The notes: generated from the sequence alone by a model not told the origin. A stretch of 64,000 nucleotides of DNA from Torymus aiolomorphi (GCA_036365515.1 CM070875.1:103954628-104018627); one strand, 5' to 3'. Numbered from the stretch's first letter, positions 10,988-23,034 are shown. Made by a program: numbers and translations.

Positions 10988-11426
10988 AGTCCCTGTAAAT
11001 ACAAAAAACAAGTTATTCAGAAATTCAATTCAAAGTTTTGGTTTTCTATAACTTTATATAAGTTTCAAAACTACTTACCAAAAATTTTTTTCATTCTGTA
11101 TGATATACTTTAGTGGAAAAATGAAACAGATGCCAATTACATGAAAGTAGTCCTGGCTAAATCATTTTAACTGTTGAATAAATCTATAAATAATAATTTC
11201 ATTAATTCAACAACATTTTTAATTTTTTTAGATTAATACATAAATGTTGTACTTATTTTTTTCGTACTAGGCTGAAAACATTGTTAGTCATAAATGTTAT
11301 TGACAGTAAAAATAACCTCAAAATAAATTAATCCTTTTATGAGAGCCAATAACACACCTGTAAAAAGAAAAAAATTAATAAATATTATATTAGCTATTAT
11401 CGCATAAAAATAACTTTTTACCTACT

Positions 11427-12920
11427 CTAGTAAGAACCTGGTGCATATAACTCTTCAGGTAAATTCAATTGCAGTCTCCTTCGTTTTCTCCTATTTTCTA
11501 AAGTGTTTTCTTCGGCATTCCTCTCAGCATGAAATAATCTGATGTCATTGCTTATCAGTGCCCACTCAATTGCAGCTACTCCAGGTTTCACATCAAAGGC
11601 TTCCATAATATTCAGAAAACCAACTCTTCCATCGTTGAAGCAAGTGACAGCAATACAAGCACCTGCTGTGAGCACATGTACACCACTGAAGGAGGTCTTG
11701 GTTACAATCTTCCAAACTGAATTATTAAAACTCTCATTACTATTTTGGGTGTAACCGCCTAAACATCTGTGAAGCAGCTCCTGTTCAGAGAGATCTTTGT
11801 AAATTGGTTTCAACTGCTCCATAATCACTGCAGGAATACTGCCTTTATGATGAAAATCTTTTAGTTTTTTTTGAGCCTTCGCTTTTTGCCACTTGCACTA
11901 ACTGCCCTGTCCTGGTGGGCATAAATGATGTTGAGGATTCTGGTCTGTGGAAATCTTGTGGTAGTACGTAGCCCATATAGCATTCAGCATTTTTTCTACA
12001 GAGTCAGAGTTGTTTCTGATGGCATTACCATAATATGTGGTGAGCTGATCAATTACTTTTGCTGTTAATCGTCCTTGGCCTCCAATGGTTTTTCCATCGT
12101 CTAATAACTTTTTTCCAAAATTTTTCTTTAAATTCCTGAGTCTGGTTCCCATTCGTTTCTGGACGTGTCCCACACACTCCTTCTTCTCAACTTTAACTTC
12201 ATCTCCATACGGTTTGGCCTGGCACAAAGCACTGTACACTTTCGAATCTCCATCTCCAATGTAATGATGGTATTTTACATTATACTTTTCTTGAGATCTT
12301 CTAAACATTTCCACAACTCCATCGACTTCCATCTTTCCAGCACTTCCTTCATGGTTTGCTGCACATTTATCTTGATGATCACTGAACCAGTCTTCATATT
12401 CTTCTGTGCCTTTTCTATTTTCCCACTTTAAACATGCTTTACAAAAACTGTTCTCGATAAATATGTCAAGAACTTGTTGAGAACGCAAGCCAATCAAACT
12501 TGAAATTCCTTGAAGACTGCGTCTGTTGGTTTCATAAGCATTGCTTTGAGCTCCAACTTGCTTGCTCGTGCTTATAATTCTTCTCTCTGAACAATTTTTG
12601 CACATAATGTTAAATTTGGAGCCAAGTCCTCGAATATCTTCTTCTATAATTTTAACTTGTCCTTTACATGTTGCACATACAAGAAATTTCTCCAGCTGTA
12701 AGAACAGAATGTTTATATCTATTATTCTGTTTCTTGTTTGTGACGCTTCTACAGATATATCTTTTATTTTCCCTGAAGTTGTACTTCTTTTCCTTTTGTT
12801 CGTGATTTTTTGTTGAACATTCTCTGAATTTTTGTTAAATCCTTTATGTTTTTTTTTTCTTCCAAATTTTCTCTTCTTTTCTGGAGCTCCTGATGTTCTA
12901 TTTCTCTTGTCAGAATCCAT
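11427..12920 (-). pseudogene. Mutator/Kolobok-like transposase, one premature TAG
   Basis: Transposase of the enclosing element, resembling arthropod proteins annotated as Mutator-like transposase. A very basic N terminus (RKFGRKKKHKGF), then a CxxC zinc region (CATCKGQ..CKNCSERR), then a core with MEVDGVVEMFRRS and YHHYIGDGDSKVYS carrying acidic residues expected of the RNase H fold, and a C-terminal NESFNNSVWKIV part. The frame is open from ATG 12920 to a single TAG at 11898-11900 (in a CPPGQGS*CKW context, where Trp is likely) and continues in the same frame to 11427. A single change separates it from a roughly 497-codon ORF, so the copy is young. Which acidic residues are catalytic is inference. 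Confidence 0.78.
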
Positions 12921-13957
12921 AGTGGCTAATATCTAATCCTCTATAATGTTAGTTATTAAAAAATACAAATAAAAGTCACTCACTGAACTCACTAAATTAA
13001 AAATATTAACAACACTTTGCACAGTGCAGTTAACCTAAAATCGCTGTCTTCTACACTCTCAGTTAAAAGAGTTCTACACAGCACTTTATTTACAAAAAAA
13101 TTTTTTGTCAATACTGAATAAATTGCATTGAAAAATGCAGATTCAATTATATTCAAAACACTTTTAGTTTAAATCCTAACGACTATGGCGCTGACAGAAC
13201 GTAAACAGATGAGATTTTAAACCATCTATATGTATTGTACGTATTATACTTTTGTATAAGTAGAGTAAAAGTAAAATACACGAGGTTTATACCTCGAGTT
13301 AAGTTTGCCTACTATGTCAATGTACATTTACGTTCTAAATTCAGTATTGTATGCTGTGAAGCATAAAATAATATAAGATTAACAATAGTATATCTAAAAT
13401 GGATAATTTAAGAAAAATCACTAAATATGCAAAAAAGTGACTTCACGGTTTTAGCTGTATTTTCTAAACGAAATCGAATTTGGAAATGCGGTTGGAAGCA
13501 TAGTATTCAGCGGAAAATTTGCTATCAAAATAGTACATAAAAAAGAAATCGATTTTTCGATTCCCTAACCATGGCTTGTCCCCTTAAGCAACGACGTCTC
13601 CTGCATCTTGCAGCGACGCAGATCGCAGGAGAACTGAAGGGTAATTAAAAAAGTCGAATGAAGAATCCTCAAAACTCGTGAGAATGAGATCATCTTATGT
13701 TATATTTTTTCTACAAAAATGCAACTACTGCTCCACGTGCGTGAAAGTAAGCAGAACGTGGGTTGAAAGTATGAGCTCTTGAACTTTGCAGGAAAGTCAA
13801 GAGTTCAAGAAAAGATATTATATTCATCTGAAATCGCGTGCGAATAACAAAACTCCATCAATAATGTAATAATCAAGTAAAATGCGAGGTTTTATGTAAA
13901 TCTTTATTATCACGTATTTGTCGCAATTAAATTACAACCTAAAAATTAGGCGTGAGT

Positions 13958-14990
13958 TACAAAAATTTGACAATATAAAAATCTAAAATTGTTATTAGTT
14001 AATTAAGTTAACTTTTAGATACGCGTATGATTTTAGCACAGCAGTCATATGTAAACAACTCGAGTATAATGGTGTTAAAAAATTATTCGAAAATCAAAAA
14101 CTGAAAAACTTTTTGTCATAGTATTATCAGCTACACGAAGATAAGAGTACACGGCCTCTCGCTCACCTCTTGAGTATTTTAATTCACGTTCTCTCTCTCT
14201 CTCTCTTGCTCTGTATGTACGTTTCCAGAATTTATTCCGATTCATTTAAAATTCAATTTTACATTAATAAATATTTTTTGATAAAAACAGGAAATTACGG
14301 ATTTCCCCCGTTTTTCAAGATATCGAATTGAAAATTAAAATACAGCTATATCTTTTAAAATAGATTTAATCTACTTCGAAAAATAAAGAGTTTTTTTATA
14401 AATAAAGATTTTGAAATTTTGATAATGGCTCCTTGTGAAGATATTTTATGCGAGCAAAGAGAAAATCAAAATATTAAGTTTTTATGTATGTTTCAAAATT
14501 TGACAATAAAACAACTAAAATTATTATTAGTTAATTTAGTTAATTTTTAAGATAAGCGCGTGATTTTAACACAATATGCTTATTCGAATACTTCGAATAT
14601 AAAGGCGTTAAAAAATTATCAAAAAATCAAAAACTGAAAAACATTTTATTTTTTAGTTTTATCAGCTACACGAAGATAAGATAAGCGTACACGGCCTCTC
14701 GCTCGCCTCTCGAGTATTTTATTTCTAATTTCTTCTTTGTTCTATATTCGCACCCCCGCCTTTATTCCGTTTCTTTTTAAAATTCATTTTTTTAGTGTAT
14801 AAGAAATTTTTTGGTAAAAACAGGAAATCACGCATTTTTCTCTGTTTTTCAAGATATTGGGTTGAAATTTGAAATGTGAGTTTATCTATTAAAATAGAAA
14901 CGGTCTACGTTGAAAAAATAAGGATTTTTAAAAATTGAAGATATTAAAATTTTGTTAATGACTCATTGAAAACATACATGATATGGTTAC
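13958..14990. repeat. Diverged tandem duplication, unit about 530 bp
   Basis: 13958-14480 and 14497-14990 align along their length: shared landmarks are AAAATTGTTATTAGTTAATT, ATCAAAAACTGAAAAAC, TCAGCTACACGAAGATAAG, TACACGGCCTCTCGCTC and TTTTTCAAGATAT. No gene seen in either unit. Confidence 0.75.
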
Positions 14991-15009
14991 CGCTATTCGA
15001 ATGAGAAAC

Positions 15010-15180
15010 GCGTCGACTTTTTTCTCCTTTATTTATTTAATCGTAATACACTGTAGAATTTGGCTGATTAATGAGAAAATGTCACGTACATCGAGTTGCA
15101 GATGTACATTATTTTGATTATTTAATTACATAGGAAAAACATATTTTCTCGAGGAAGGTCTCAAGGAAACGAAGCGCAAC
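15010..15180. repeat. Dispersed repeat, copy 2
   Basis: Same block as at 8575-8775, with the TTTTCTCGAGGAAGGTCTCAAGG word following rather than preceding the ATTAATGA word. Confidence 0.65.
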
Positions 15181-15330
15181 TGACTATGAACCTTGAAGAC
15201 GTATCTGCTGAGGGAGCTGCGTGATGAAACTTGTCGAGGTATTTTTCGCAAAATAATTCATGCTATTGTTGCTCGGCAATACAACATAAAACAGATCTTT
15301 CATTTAAAAATTTTTTTTATATATATTCGT

Positions 15331-15620
15331 CAACTTATTCGCTCTAATCCAGGAATTGAACTTACCCCCACGTATCCTTTCCACTTTACAAAATATTCTG
15401 TAGTTAAATTTTTACGTACTCTACACATTTTTTCGGCGTAGAAAAAACCGTCAATTTCCTCTCCTGCCAAGGCTTCTAAATAATAAACTGCAGGCTGATG
15501 CGGCGTTGAGATTCGTGTAGTTTTAAAAGTCTCTCTAGTGTCCAGCCACTCTGATATTCTTTAGCGAAAACGATAACCGTAACCTCGTGGATATCTCATA
15601 GCCACTTCATGATAGATCCG
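15331..15620 (-). pseudogene. C-terminal fragment of a Polinton-type integrase with chromodomain
   Basis: Reading right to left, after an upstream AKEYQSGW-like stretch in another frame, one frame reads STPHQPAVYYLEALAGEEID, then GFFYAEKMCRVRKN and TEYFVKWKGY. The PxVYYLEDLxGExIDGFFYAEE pattern followed by a chromodomain-like FVKWKGY is what I know from the tail of Polinton/Maverick integrases. The rve catalytic core is not present and frames shift, so this is a remnant. It lies about 1.4 kb downstream of the Polinton-type polymerase region on the same strand and could derive from the same element. Confidence 0.5.
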
Positions 15621-15957
15621 CGACACTCTCGTGGAACTGTACATCCAAATTTCTGCATTGAACCACTATCTACATAACGTGCTGGCGCGCAACATTTGTA
15701 TGGGGAGCACAAGAGAGAGACATGACACACTTCAGAATCCGCAGAATACCCTCATGCTTTGCGACGGAGATGTTCACGCGATAAGACAATATTCGCGACT
15801 GAGATCCGGTCGACCGTTCGTCTTTGCCACGGTTGATCTCATCGCACGTGAGCCCTCTGCTGTCGAATTATATCACTTTACCTCGAATTAATCATAACTT
15901 ACAGTCGTCGAAATTGTATCTTACCACGTGTCCCACCATGTTTTCCGAACGAGAAAA
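15621..15957. other. Region without recognised gene
   Basis: A plus-strand ORF (15631-15891) shows no domain I know. It overlaps the likely upstream side of the integrase fragment and may be its antisense shadow. Confidence 0.3.
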
Positions 15958-16050
15958 GCCTCGACTTTTTTCTTCTTTATTTATTTAATCGTACGGTACT
16001 GGGGAATTTTGCTGATTAATGAGAAATTTTTTCTCGAGGAAAGGCTCAAG
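15958..16050. repeat. Dispersed repeat, copy 3
   Basis: Short copy: TTATTTATTTAATCGTACGG, GGAATTTTGCTGATTAATGA, TTTTCTCGAGGAAAGGCTC. Confidence 0.65.
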
Positions 16051-16057
16051 GAAAGGA

Positions 16058-16444
16058 ATTACACATAAAAGCAAATACACCCATACACATACTCACACAT
16101 ACACAGATGCACGCACGTCAATATTTTGACGTTCCAACAAACATGCACCAGGTACTGCTGTTTTTCGGTTCATTGATAGAGGAAGGGCCGTAAGGTCTTT
16201 TCAAACCTTTCTCGAGGCGCGGGTGACCAGCGGGAAGTCGACTATCGAGAATTACACATAGAAGCAAATACGCCCCTGCACATACTCACACATACAGAGA
16301 CGCACGCTCGTCAATATTTTGACGTTCCAACAAACATACACCAGGCACTGCTGTTTTTCGGCTCGTTGATAGAGGAAGGACCGCAAGGTCTTTTCAAACC
16401 TTTCTCGAGGCGCGAATGACCAGCGGGAAGTCGACTGTCGGCTA
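16058..16444. repeat. Tandem duplication, unit about 193 bp
   Basis: Two adjacent copies (16058-16250 and 16251-16444) sharing GTCAATATTTTGACGTTCCA, CTTTTCAAACCTTTCTCGAG and GACCAGCGGGAAGTCGACT, roughly 90% alike by eye. Each contains the palindrome GTCAATATTTTGAC. Confidence 0.85.
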
Positions 16445-17062
16445 TTGGAAGTCCGGCGTTGGCTGCTGAAAATCGGCTGTCGACTGCAGGAAGTAGCTGT
16501 TTCAAATACTGTTTCAGTTATCCATGTTGCAACATCGGCTACTACTGCCGCATCAAGGAACCACACCCTGGAATGTTAGTGGCGCTGGTGTAGCAATACA
16601 AAGAACGTACTCGTGACCGATGGCGACGCAATGTAAAATCACCTCATTGGCCGACAAAAGACCCGCGGAGCTAGCCCCACCACAAGGCTCGCGGACTCGC
16701 GAGTGGCCACGCGCGGGTGGAGGGGCACCGGCCGCTGCTAAGAACTCATTGGCCACCACCACTGCGCCGGCAAAAGAACCACGGAGATTGCGTCAACGCA
16801 TGTTTGCGTCACCAAATTAAAAAATATTTATGAGTATGTAATTTCAACTAATTTTTGTTAGTTATTAAATAATTTAAAAATACTTATTCAAAAAATATAC
16901 AAATGTAAGCTAGCTTCCTTTCGTTAAATAAAATTTAATTTATATAAGTTGCAATTTAGAAATGTAAAGTAAAAATTAACGTCTTAAAAATACAATAAGT
17001 TGGAATTAAGAGGAAGGCAAGGAAGACAAAAAGAAGTACATAGTAAGTATATTCAAATTTTT
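16445..17062. other. GC-richer segment, no recognised gene
   Basis: 16560-16800 is GC-rich with short ORFs on both strands that lack known motifs; 16810-17062 is AT-rich. Nothing else seen. Confidence 0.35.
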
Positions 17063-17839
17063 CTATTTATTATCAAATAATATAGTATTTAATACATCAA
17101 CAACTCTTGGCATGTGTAATGATACAATCTGATACAATACATCAGCAACATCGCACTTAGGTAGAGACGCTTGATCTTTTTCTTTACATATCTTTTCTAC
17201 ACTAGAGGTTATTTTGTCTATTAGATCATTATCAACTAAATTTACAACGTCTTTTACAATACTAGGTGTATACAGTTGTACTTGTGGTTCATGCATGAGA
17301 CTACTTTTAGTTTTAATAAACTCCATAACATCGCAGGTAAGGTATTGTACACTACTCGCAATAGAATTTAAATATTTAAGACGAGTATCGACACACTTTA
17401 CAATAAATTCTTGGAGACAATTAAAAGTAACTTTTTTCATTACTAAACTATGGCGAAACCGTTTGATCCGACCAACACCAGGCCTCCTGTCTTCTGCAAT
17501 TTCGATTGCTTTTTCCTGGTGACTTGTGGTGAATTTTAAAGTCCAACCGTTTCCGTAAATTTTCTGGTTCTTTAAACTATTATCAAGCCCACGAAAATAT
17601 TTATCAATGTCGTCGAAACTTGTTTTGAATTCTTCCCAGTCATTGTATAAAAATGCAACACCTTCAAAGTCATTCGATAATAGTCGAACCACAGGTTTGT
17701 AGCACTCGTCGTCGAACTTATCGATGACCTCGTCATATTCCAAACCAACAATTACCTTCTTGGTGAACGATTTATTTAAGGCATATAATGTACAAAAGAC
17801 TTGATGTGGGTGTTGTGCAGCTCGTGGTAGGGTCGCCAT
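17063..17839 (-). CDS. Unrecognised 258-codon ORF abutting the polymerase remnant
   Basis: Uninterrupted frame from ATG 17839. I do not recognise the protein. It is acidic near the N terminus (DEVIDKFDDECYK), has aromatic conserved-looking stretches (YNDWEEFKTSFDDIDKYF, GWTLKFTTSHQEKAIEIAED) and a Cys/Val-rich C-terminal half without an obvious zinc or membrane motif. It begins about 100 bp past the last polymerase-like codons (17940), in another frame but on the same strand, where the polymerase C terminus including motif C should lie. So it is either a neighbour brought in by deletion or a real gene of the element. It has no stop although the adjoining polymerase has several. Confidence 0.5.
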   Translation of the reverse strand: MATLPRAAQHPHQVFCTLYALNKSFTKKVIVGLEYDEVIDKFDDECYKPVVRLLSNDFEGVAFLYNDWEEFKTSFDDIDKYFRGLDNSLKNQKIYGNGWTLKFTTSHQEKAIEIAEDRRPGVGRIKRFRHSLVMKKVTFNCLQEFIVKCVDTRLKYLNSIASSVQYLTCDVMEFIKTKSSLMHEPQVQLYTPSIVKDVVNLVDNDLIDKITSSVEKICKEKDQASLPKCDVADVLYQIVSLHMPRVVDVLNTILFDNK

Positions 17840-17879
17840 TGACTGGTATAATTTCGTTAACGTCTATTTCTGGGCTGGT

Positions 17880-20800
17880 AAGTAACTCTATCAGTCTTTC
17901 TGGTTTAGTAATGACTTCTGTCTGTGTCATGTTTTCACGTTAGCCAAATTTACCCCATAAAGAGTTTAGGCATAGTTTTGCGATTGATCTTAGACCGGTG
18001 TTGTACTGTATCGCGTCTTTATTTAAACTAATACCTTCATTGACCTCCAATTCTTTTACGTATTCGGCTTTATCTTGGTTGATCAGGCAGTCAGGTGGAA
18101 AACCAGACGCTATAGTTTTTTGCGCGAAAAACTCATTGATATATTCGGCAAATATTCCACCTTTGCCTTCTTTTTGATTATATTGCGTCATCTCGTATTG
18201 CCAGATCTCGTAAACGCGTTGAATTGTATACCCCAGTTTGACAGCTTCTTTAACTTTCGCAGATACCCACGTCCCCCGTAAAATTCGATCATTTGGGTCT
18301 TGATGCGGACAATCTTGTTGGATCATTTGTTCACTACACGTGCGACATAAGGGAAATATTAGTTTACCATGCATTCTTACCGGTAATAAGGGGTGGTACA
18401 GGTTTTGCGGTGGAAGCACGTCACACATTAGTAAATCGTTCACTCGAGAGATGTCTTTGTATGTTCCTAAGAACTGACGACAATTTTCTTCGCCGACGTA
18501 TATGTTGGAATGACCAACGGGAAATTTACCTCGTTTACAGATATACGGGTACAACGAGCATACATCGACGTACTTTATTTTTTCTTCACCTTTGCAATCG
18601 AACATTTTAACGGTGTTACCTGTTCATCCACCAAGAAAAGCATCTCGCGCATCCAAAGGTTTTCGTTTCACGTTATCGACGTTTTCTTGAACAAAGCGCT
18701 GAAGCTGATCATATTTGGAGAGTTCTGTGTTAAACTCGTATTCCCATTTCTCAATTAATTTATAATTGCTTGACCTTATGTTATCGTTAGTAGCTATTGT
18801 TCTTTCGTATTTAACGTCCATTGAATCACCACTCGTCAAAACTGTATCTCTATTAATCCTGAAACAGCGAGGGCATCCGTGCCAAAAACAACCGTGAAAT
18901 TGAAGTACTCTTTGATTTTCGTCGGGCCGCGGTCGACTGTAGCCATCTACAATTAGACCTTCGTGTAATCTTCTCTCTCTCGAATGTCCTGCATGTTCGA
19001 TGAAGCGATGAAGTATGCGTTTTTCCATCCAGCACAGCCAATAGACCGCTTTTTGTGACTGATTGTCGCACCATCTGTAACCGCGAGGTGGAACGATACC
19101 TATTTGATTCTTTTTTAAGAATTTTTTGCGAAACACACGCATACAAGTCGAAGCTATAGTTGTGCATTCGACAAATGGATCCACACCAAATTACGTAAAA
19201 GTTTTTCGAAAGGCTAAGCAAGTTAATCTTAAAATTGTTACGTCCTGTTTACAATACTTCACAATTTCGTTTTGAAAATTGAACTCACAACCGCTCATCG
19301 ATTGCTCGTTATACCACTCCAGAAAACGTTCTCTTTCCTTGATGTTCATACTGTCTGGTGAGTACACGTCCAAAGGAAGAAGTGGTCCCTCGTACGATTG
19401 ATTTTCAGGTGTATTAAATAAATGTGGAAAAGCACCTTTTTCGATTTCATGTAACCTGTAGGCTTTTGGTAAACTACTTAACGGCATGTGAAAACAATTT
19501 AGACTGTCTATAAATTTTACATTCACAATCTCCATTAAGATAATCTTTGATCCATTCATTATAACGGTTGGATTAATGCGTATACCTCTGTATTGTTTGA
19601 CAATGTATTTGAATATAAATTGTGCGTCAAATCCTTGTGCGTTGTGAGCGATACAAACTATTTCTTTAAATTGTTGGAGCTAAAGCAAGATCAATCAACT
19701 GCTTCACTGGTTCATCTTTAAACACGTATTCACGAGCTCCGCAATGATTGCATCTAATAGAAGCGTCATTGATCTCAAGACAATGAGTACACGTTTGCTG
19801 CACAATGCACAAATTTGGAACATGGATTTTTCTTTCTTCGTCACCTACCATGGGCATCGTCTCTTGAGTCTCAAAATCGTAGAATAGGAATAAAACATCT
19901 CTCACTGTTTCGTTCAATTTAATACGTTGAATGTAACACAGATGGCCAAGCGGTAATCTTAATTTGCATGTGTTACAATACGATACACCACACTCGTGTT
20001 TTACGCTTCGGCGATTTTTTTCGAGAACAATTTTAAAACACTTTTGACATAATTTTATTTTATCACACACACTATTATTCTTGTTATACGATCCTCTCTT
20101 TAAATGATTTTCAAAACAATCTTCACTGAAAAAGGTCCTACAGCGCAAGGTACACTTTCTAATATTTCCGAATACAGCGCACGGCGGCGACATCATACGT
20201 TTAGAACACTTATTCGTGCAACGATGGTCTTCAACATGCCAATAACTTTTATTACACGGTATGCAGTAACCACTGGTTCCGCTAGCACCAACCAAATTCA
20301 AAATAGGTTGGTAGTGATTGGAATGTTCGTAGTACATAATTCGTAAAATGGTAGTAACGCACCCGTGTGTATCCATAACAAAACGTGTGCCATCGTAGAG
20401 AGGCGGATAACCGCGGGCAAAATTTCTAAAAGAGTACACCACTAGAACTGTAGCGCTTGCAGCATAAAAGATTTGAAAACGATGAATTTCTTCCAGACCA
20501 CAACCTCTTATTGGAACCTGAACATTTGCCAAGTTTAAAAGCTCCTCGGCTGCTCTCTTTTGAACGGGTCCATTGTTTCGCCGAATGCGGTAACCAAGCT
20601 TTGTAGCAAACAAAGATTATCGTCATTTTTAATAGATAAGATGGACTTTTTCTTGATATTTTCTTGAGTTAGTTGTTTGCGACCACGTCCTGCTACACCT
20701 CTCACAATTGCACAGCTGATTGACAATCTATCACTTATATCAAAATTATTTGCACTTTGAATCGCACTTGATAGCAGCCGCCAAAGGTCTTCTACATTAA

Positions 20801-21790
20801 AATTACTAATCGGTCTAAATGAAAGCCATAAAGGACCATGATTGAAGCTTTCACTATTTATCATTACTCCTATAAAATCGTTAGCCTCCCCGCAGCTACA
20901 GAGTTGTTCATGTAAATCCTTTAGACACCCTTCGAGCCACATATAAATGTTCGCGTTTGCCGGTGGATCAGCTAGTCTTCCTCGTACCTCCCGTCCTTGA
21001 TAACGAAAACGGTGATAGCGTCGTGTTATTTCGCTTTCCACAATAAAACGCGGTCTCGATCCTTCACCATGCTGTAAGTAATTAGCTGTAAAATAATTAT
21101 TTTCATTTTTTATTTTTTATTTTTGAAAACTATTGAAAATATTATACACACTTACTTTCGTCATTTCTCTCTTCAGATGTATCAGTTCTACTGCTACTGC
21201 TACTAGTACTGCTGCTACTAAAGTCAGAATCACATCCTTCCTGGTCATGTTGCGTCATCGTTAAAATAGATGAATCAACTTCTGTAACTAAAATATTGAG
21301 ATCTATCAAAATGTATACATTGTAAAATATTATTTTAATACTTTCAATACTTACGGTTACGTGTTTCCTCGTTTTCGTGATGCACATCATAGGTTGCTGA
21401 TTGTAAAGCTGAAATATTGAATTGTGCCTTAATAATATGATTATTATATATAATTATTATAACAGATTCAATACTTACGATCTACTATATCTTCATTATG
21501 ACGGTATACATTGCCCGTTGATGGACCAGGTTGTGGATCATCAGCTGTCGAAGGTCCTGACTGTGCATCGTTTTGATATATATATATATATATATAGGAA
21601 ATATTAAAATCTATACAAAATAAAAAATAGTTTTTTAACCTGACCCTAGCCTTAATAAATATAAATGATAAGATACTTACTATTTGTCGGAAAGTCAGTT
21701 TCTTGAACAAAGTTTTCAATTTCTCTATGATAATCAGAACTTTGGACGTAATCATCTTCAAAAAAATAATTCATCTTCAGACAATTTAAA
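17880..21790 (-). pseudogene. Polinton/Maverick-type DNA polymerase B, decayed, C terminus missing
   Basis: A second PolB, unlike the one at 1-3414. Right to left: small exons with GTAAGT donors at about 21683, 21476, 21356 and 21157, encoding Ser/Pro-rich low-complexity sequence (GPSTADDPQPGPST; a run of about 12 Ser/Thr); main body from about 21078 with GRGRKQLTQENI; several CxxC pairs (20200-19970); exonuclease motif FLFYDFETQE (about 19880); exonuclease III YCKQDVTILR (about 19225); motif A YVDVCSLYPY (about 18555) and motif B LCLNSLWGKFG (17943-17975). Motif C is absent. Lesions: frameshifts near 20570 and 19668, TAA at 19191-19193, TGA at 18624-18626 (CGA site) and TAA at 17940-17942 (CAA site). 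Function lost. Confidence 0.85.
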
Positions 21791-21799
21791 TTCTTCTAT

Positions 21800-22385
21800 C
21801 CCTGTCGTAAATTTTAAATGTTAATAACAGTTAATAACGTTAAAAATTATTTATAACTATTTAGAACTGTTTAAAACTGTTTATAAGTGTTATAAAATGT
21901 ATGATTTTGGACACATTTTTTCTAATTATAATATTTTGTAACAGTTTCAAACAGTTTTTAGTAGTTTTAAACACTTTCAAACAGTTTCAAATAATTTTAA
22001 ATTTGATATATTTCAGGAAAAATTAATAATTAATAAATTATTATTATTATTCTTATTAATAATTAATAATTATTTAATAGCCTCATTATTATAATCATGA
22101 GAATCAAGGAGCGCGGGAGCACTCCGAAGGCAAGTAACAGTCAAACAATGCAGAAGAAGCCTAAGGAGTGTTTAATTATACTAATAATTAATTATTAATA
22201 TGTTAATAATAATAATTAATAAATATTTAGAAGTTATTAAATAATTTAATAACTCTTACAAAGTGTTAAAAACAGTTAGAAACGATTAATAACGTCCAAA
22301 ATTCTACATTTTTAACATTTTTAAACAGTTTATATCTCTTTCTAACAGTTTTTAACATTTTTGAACAAAAATATTTCCGCTAGGG
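21800..22385. mobile_element. CCCT-ended AT-rich repeat, copy 1
   Basis: Begins CCCTGTCGTAAATTTTAAAT and ends AATATTTCCGCTAGGG. About 95% like 24806-25410 by eye. The ends are imperfect inverted repeats (CCCTGTCGTAAAT against CCCTAGCGGAAAT). AT lies on both sides (21798-21799, 22386-22387), consistent with a 2-bp duplication. The interior is many variants of AACAGTTTTAAAACTGTTT in both orientations around a short GC core (GGAGCGCGGGAGCACTCCG). No ORF. Confidence 0.75.
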
Positions 22386-22579
22386 ATCATTGAAATAAGT
22401 AAATTAGCCATTTCATTGCCAAAATGAATTGCCTCTAGTGATGGACTAGGATTTGGCTTATCATTAACATAGTTAAGTGACTTCAACATCTCCATGCAAA
22501 CAAACATACTATCAGTAGCACACTGAATTTTCAAATTATCATTTATGTCACAACTACTAGTTGTTGGTGTATAATCCAT
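22386..22579 (-). pseudogene. Short exon-like ORF, possibly the first exon of the Polinton-type polymerase gene
   Basis: ATG at 22579, MDYTPTTSSCDINDNLKIQC and then MEMLKSLNYVNDKPNPSPSL, open to the boundary of the CCCT-ended repeat. On the far side of that repeat, acidic sequence (EEFKLSEDE) reads toward a GTAAGTAT donor near 21683. The repeat therefore seems to have landed inside the exon. I know no homologue. Confidence 0.35.
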
Positions 22580-22973
22580 TACTGTTACAATATTCTATGC
22601 AGCCGCGAAATAAAATATTGGAGTAAATTTTTCAACTTCGTCATACAACCGTAAATTTATTAGAATTTCGAATTACATGATTTTATTAGTTAAATTTTAA
22701 TTTCAACAAGTTGAAAAAATACAGCAAAAAATAACTTTACAATTTACGAAATATTTGAAAATTCTAGAGCTCCATATTCTTTATAGTCTCATTGCTATAG
22801 AACACAATCAATATCTAGTATCAATATAATACACCTAAAATATACAGTAACATATACACACAAATATACACAATATATATACACAATAGTACACAGCAGC
22901 TGGGGCATTAGGCCTATTACACGCCAAAACGAACAGTTATAGTTACAGAAACAGCGACACAAATAATATTGCG

Positions 22974-22975
<2 letters not shown>
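22580..22975. other. AT-rich spacer, no gene seen
   Basis: Only short ORFs and AT-rich words. Confidence 0.5.

Positions 22976-23034
<59 letters not shown>

Larger units (their letters stand above)
10457..13583 (-). mobile_element. TTAA-flanked DNA transposon (Kolobok-like) with Mutator-like transposase
   Basis: Perfect 17-bp terminal inverted repeats GGGGACAAGCCATGGTT (10457-10473) and complement (13567-13583), flanked by TTAA at 10453-10456 and 13584-13587. TTAA duplications are known for piggyBac and Kolobok; the protein inside is not piggyBac-like, so Kolobok is the better fit. Length is 3127 bp, with one transposase gene on the minus strand and a foldback insertion at 10669-10987. Confidence 0.85.
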
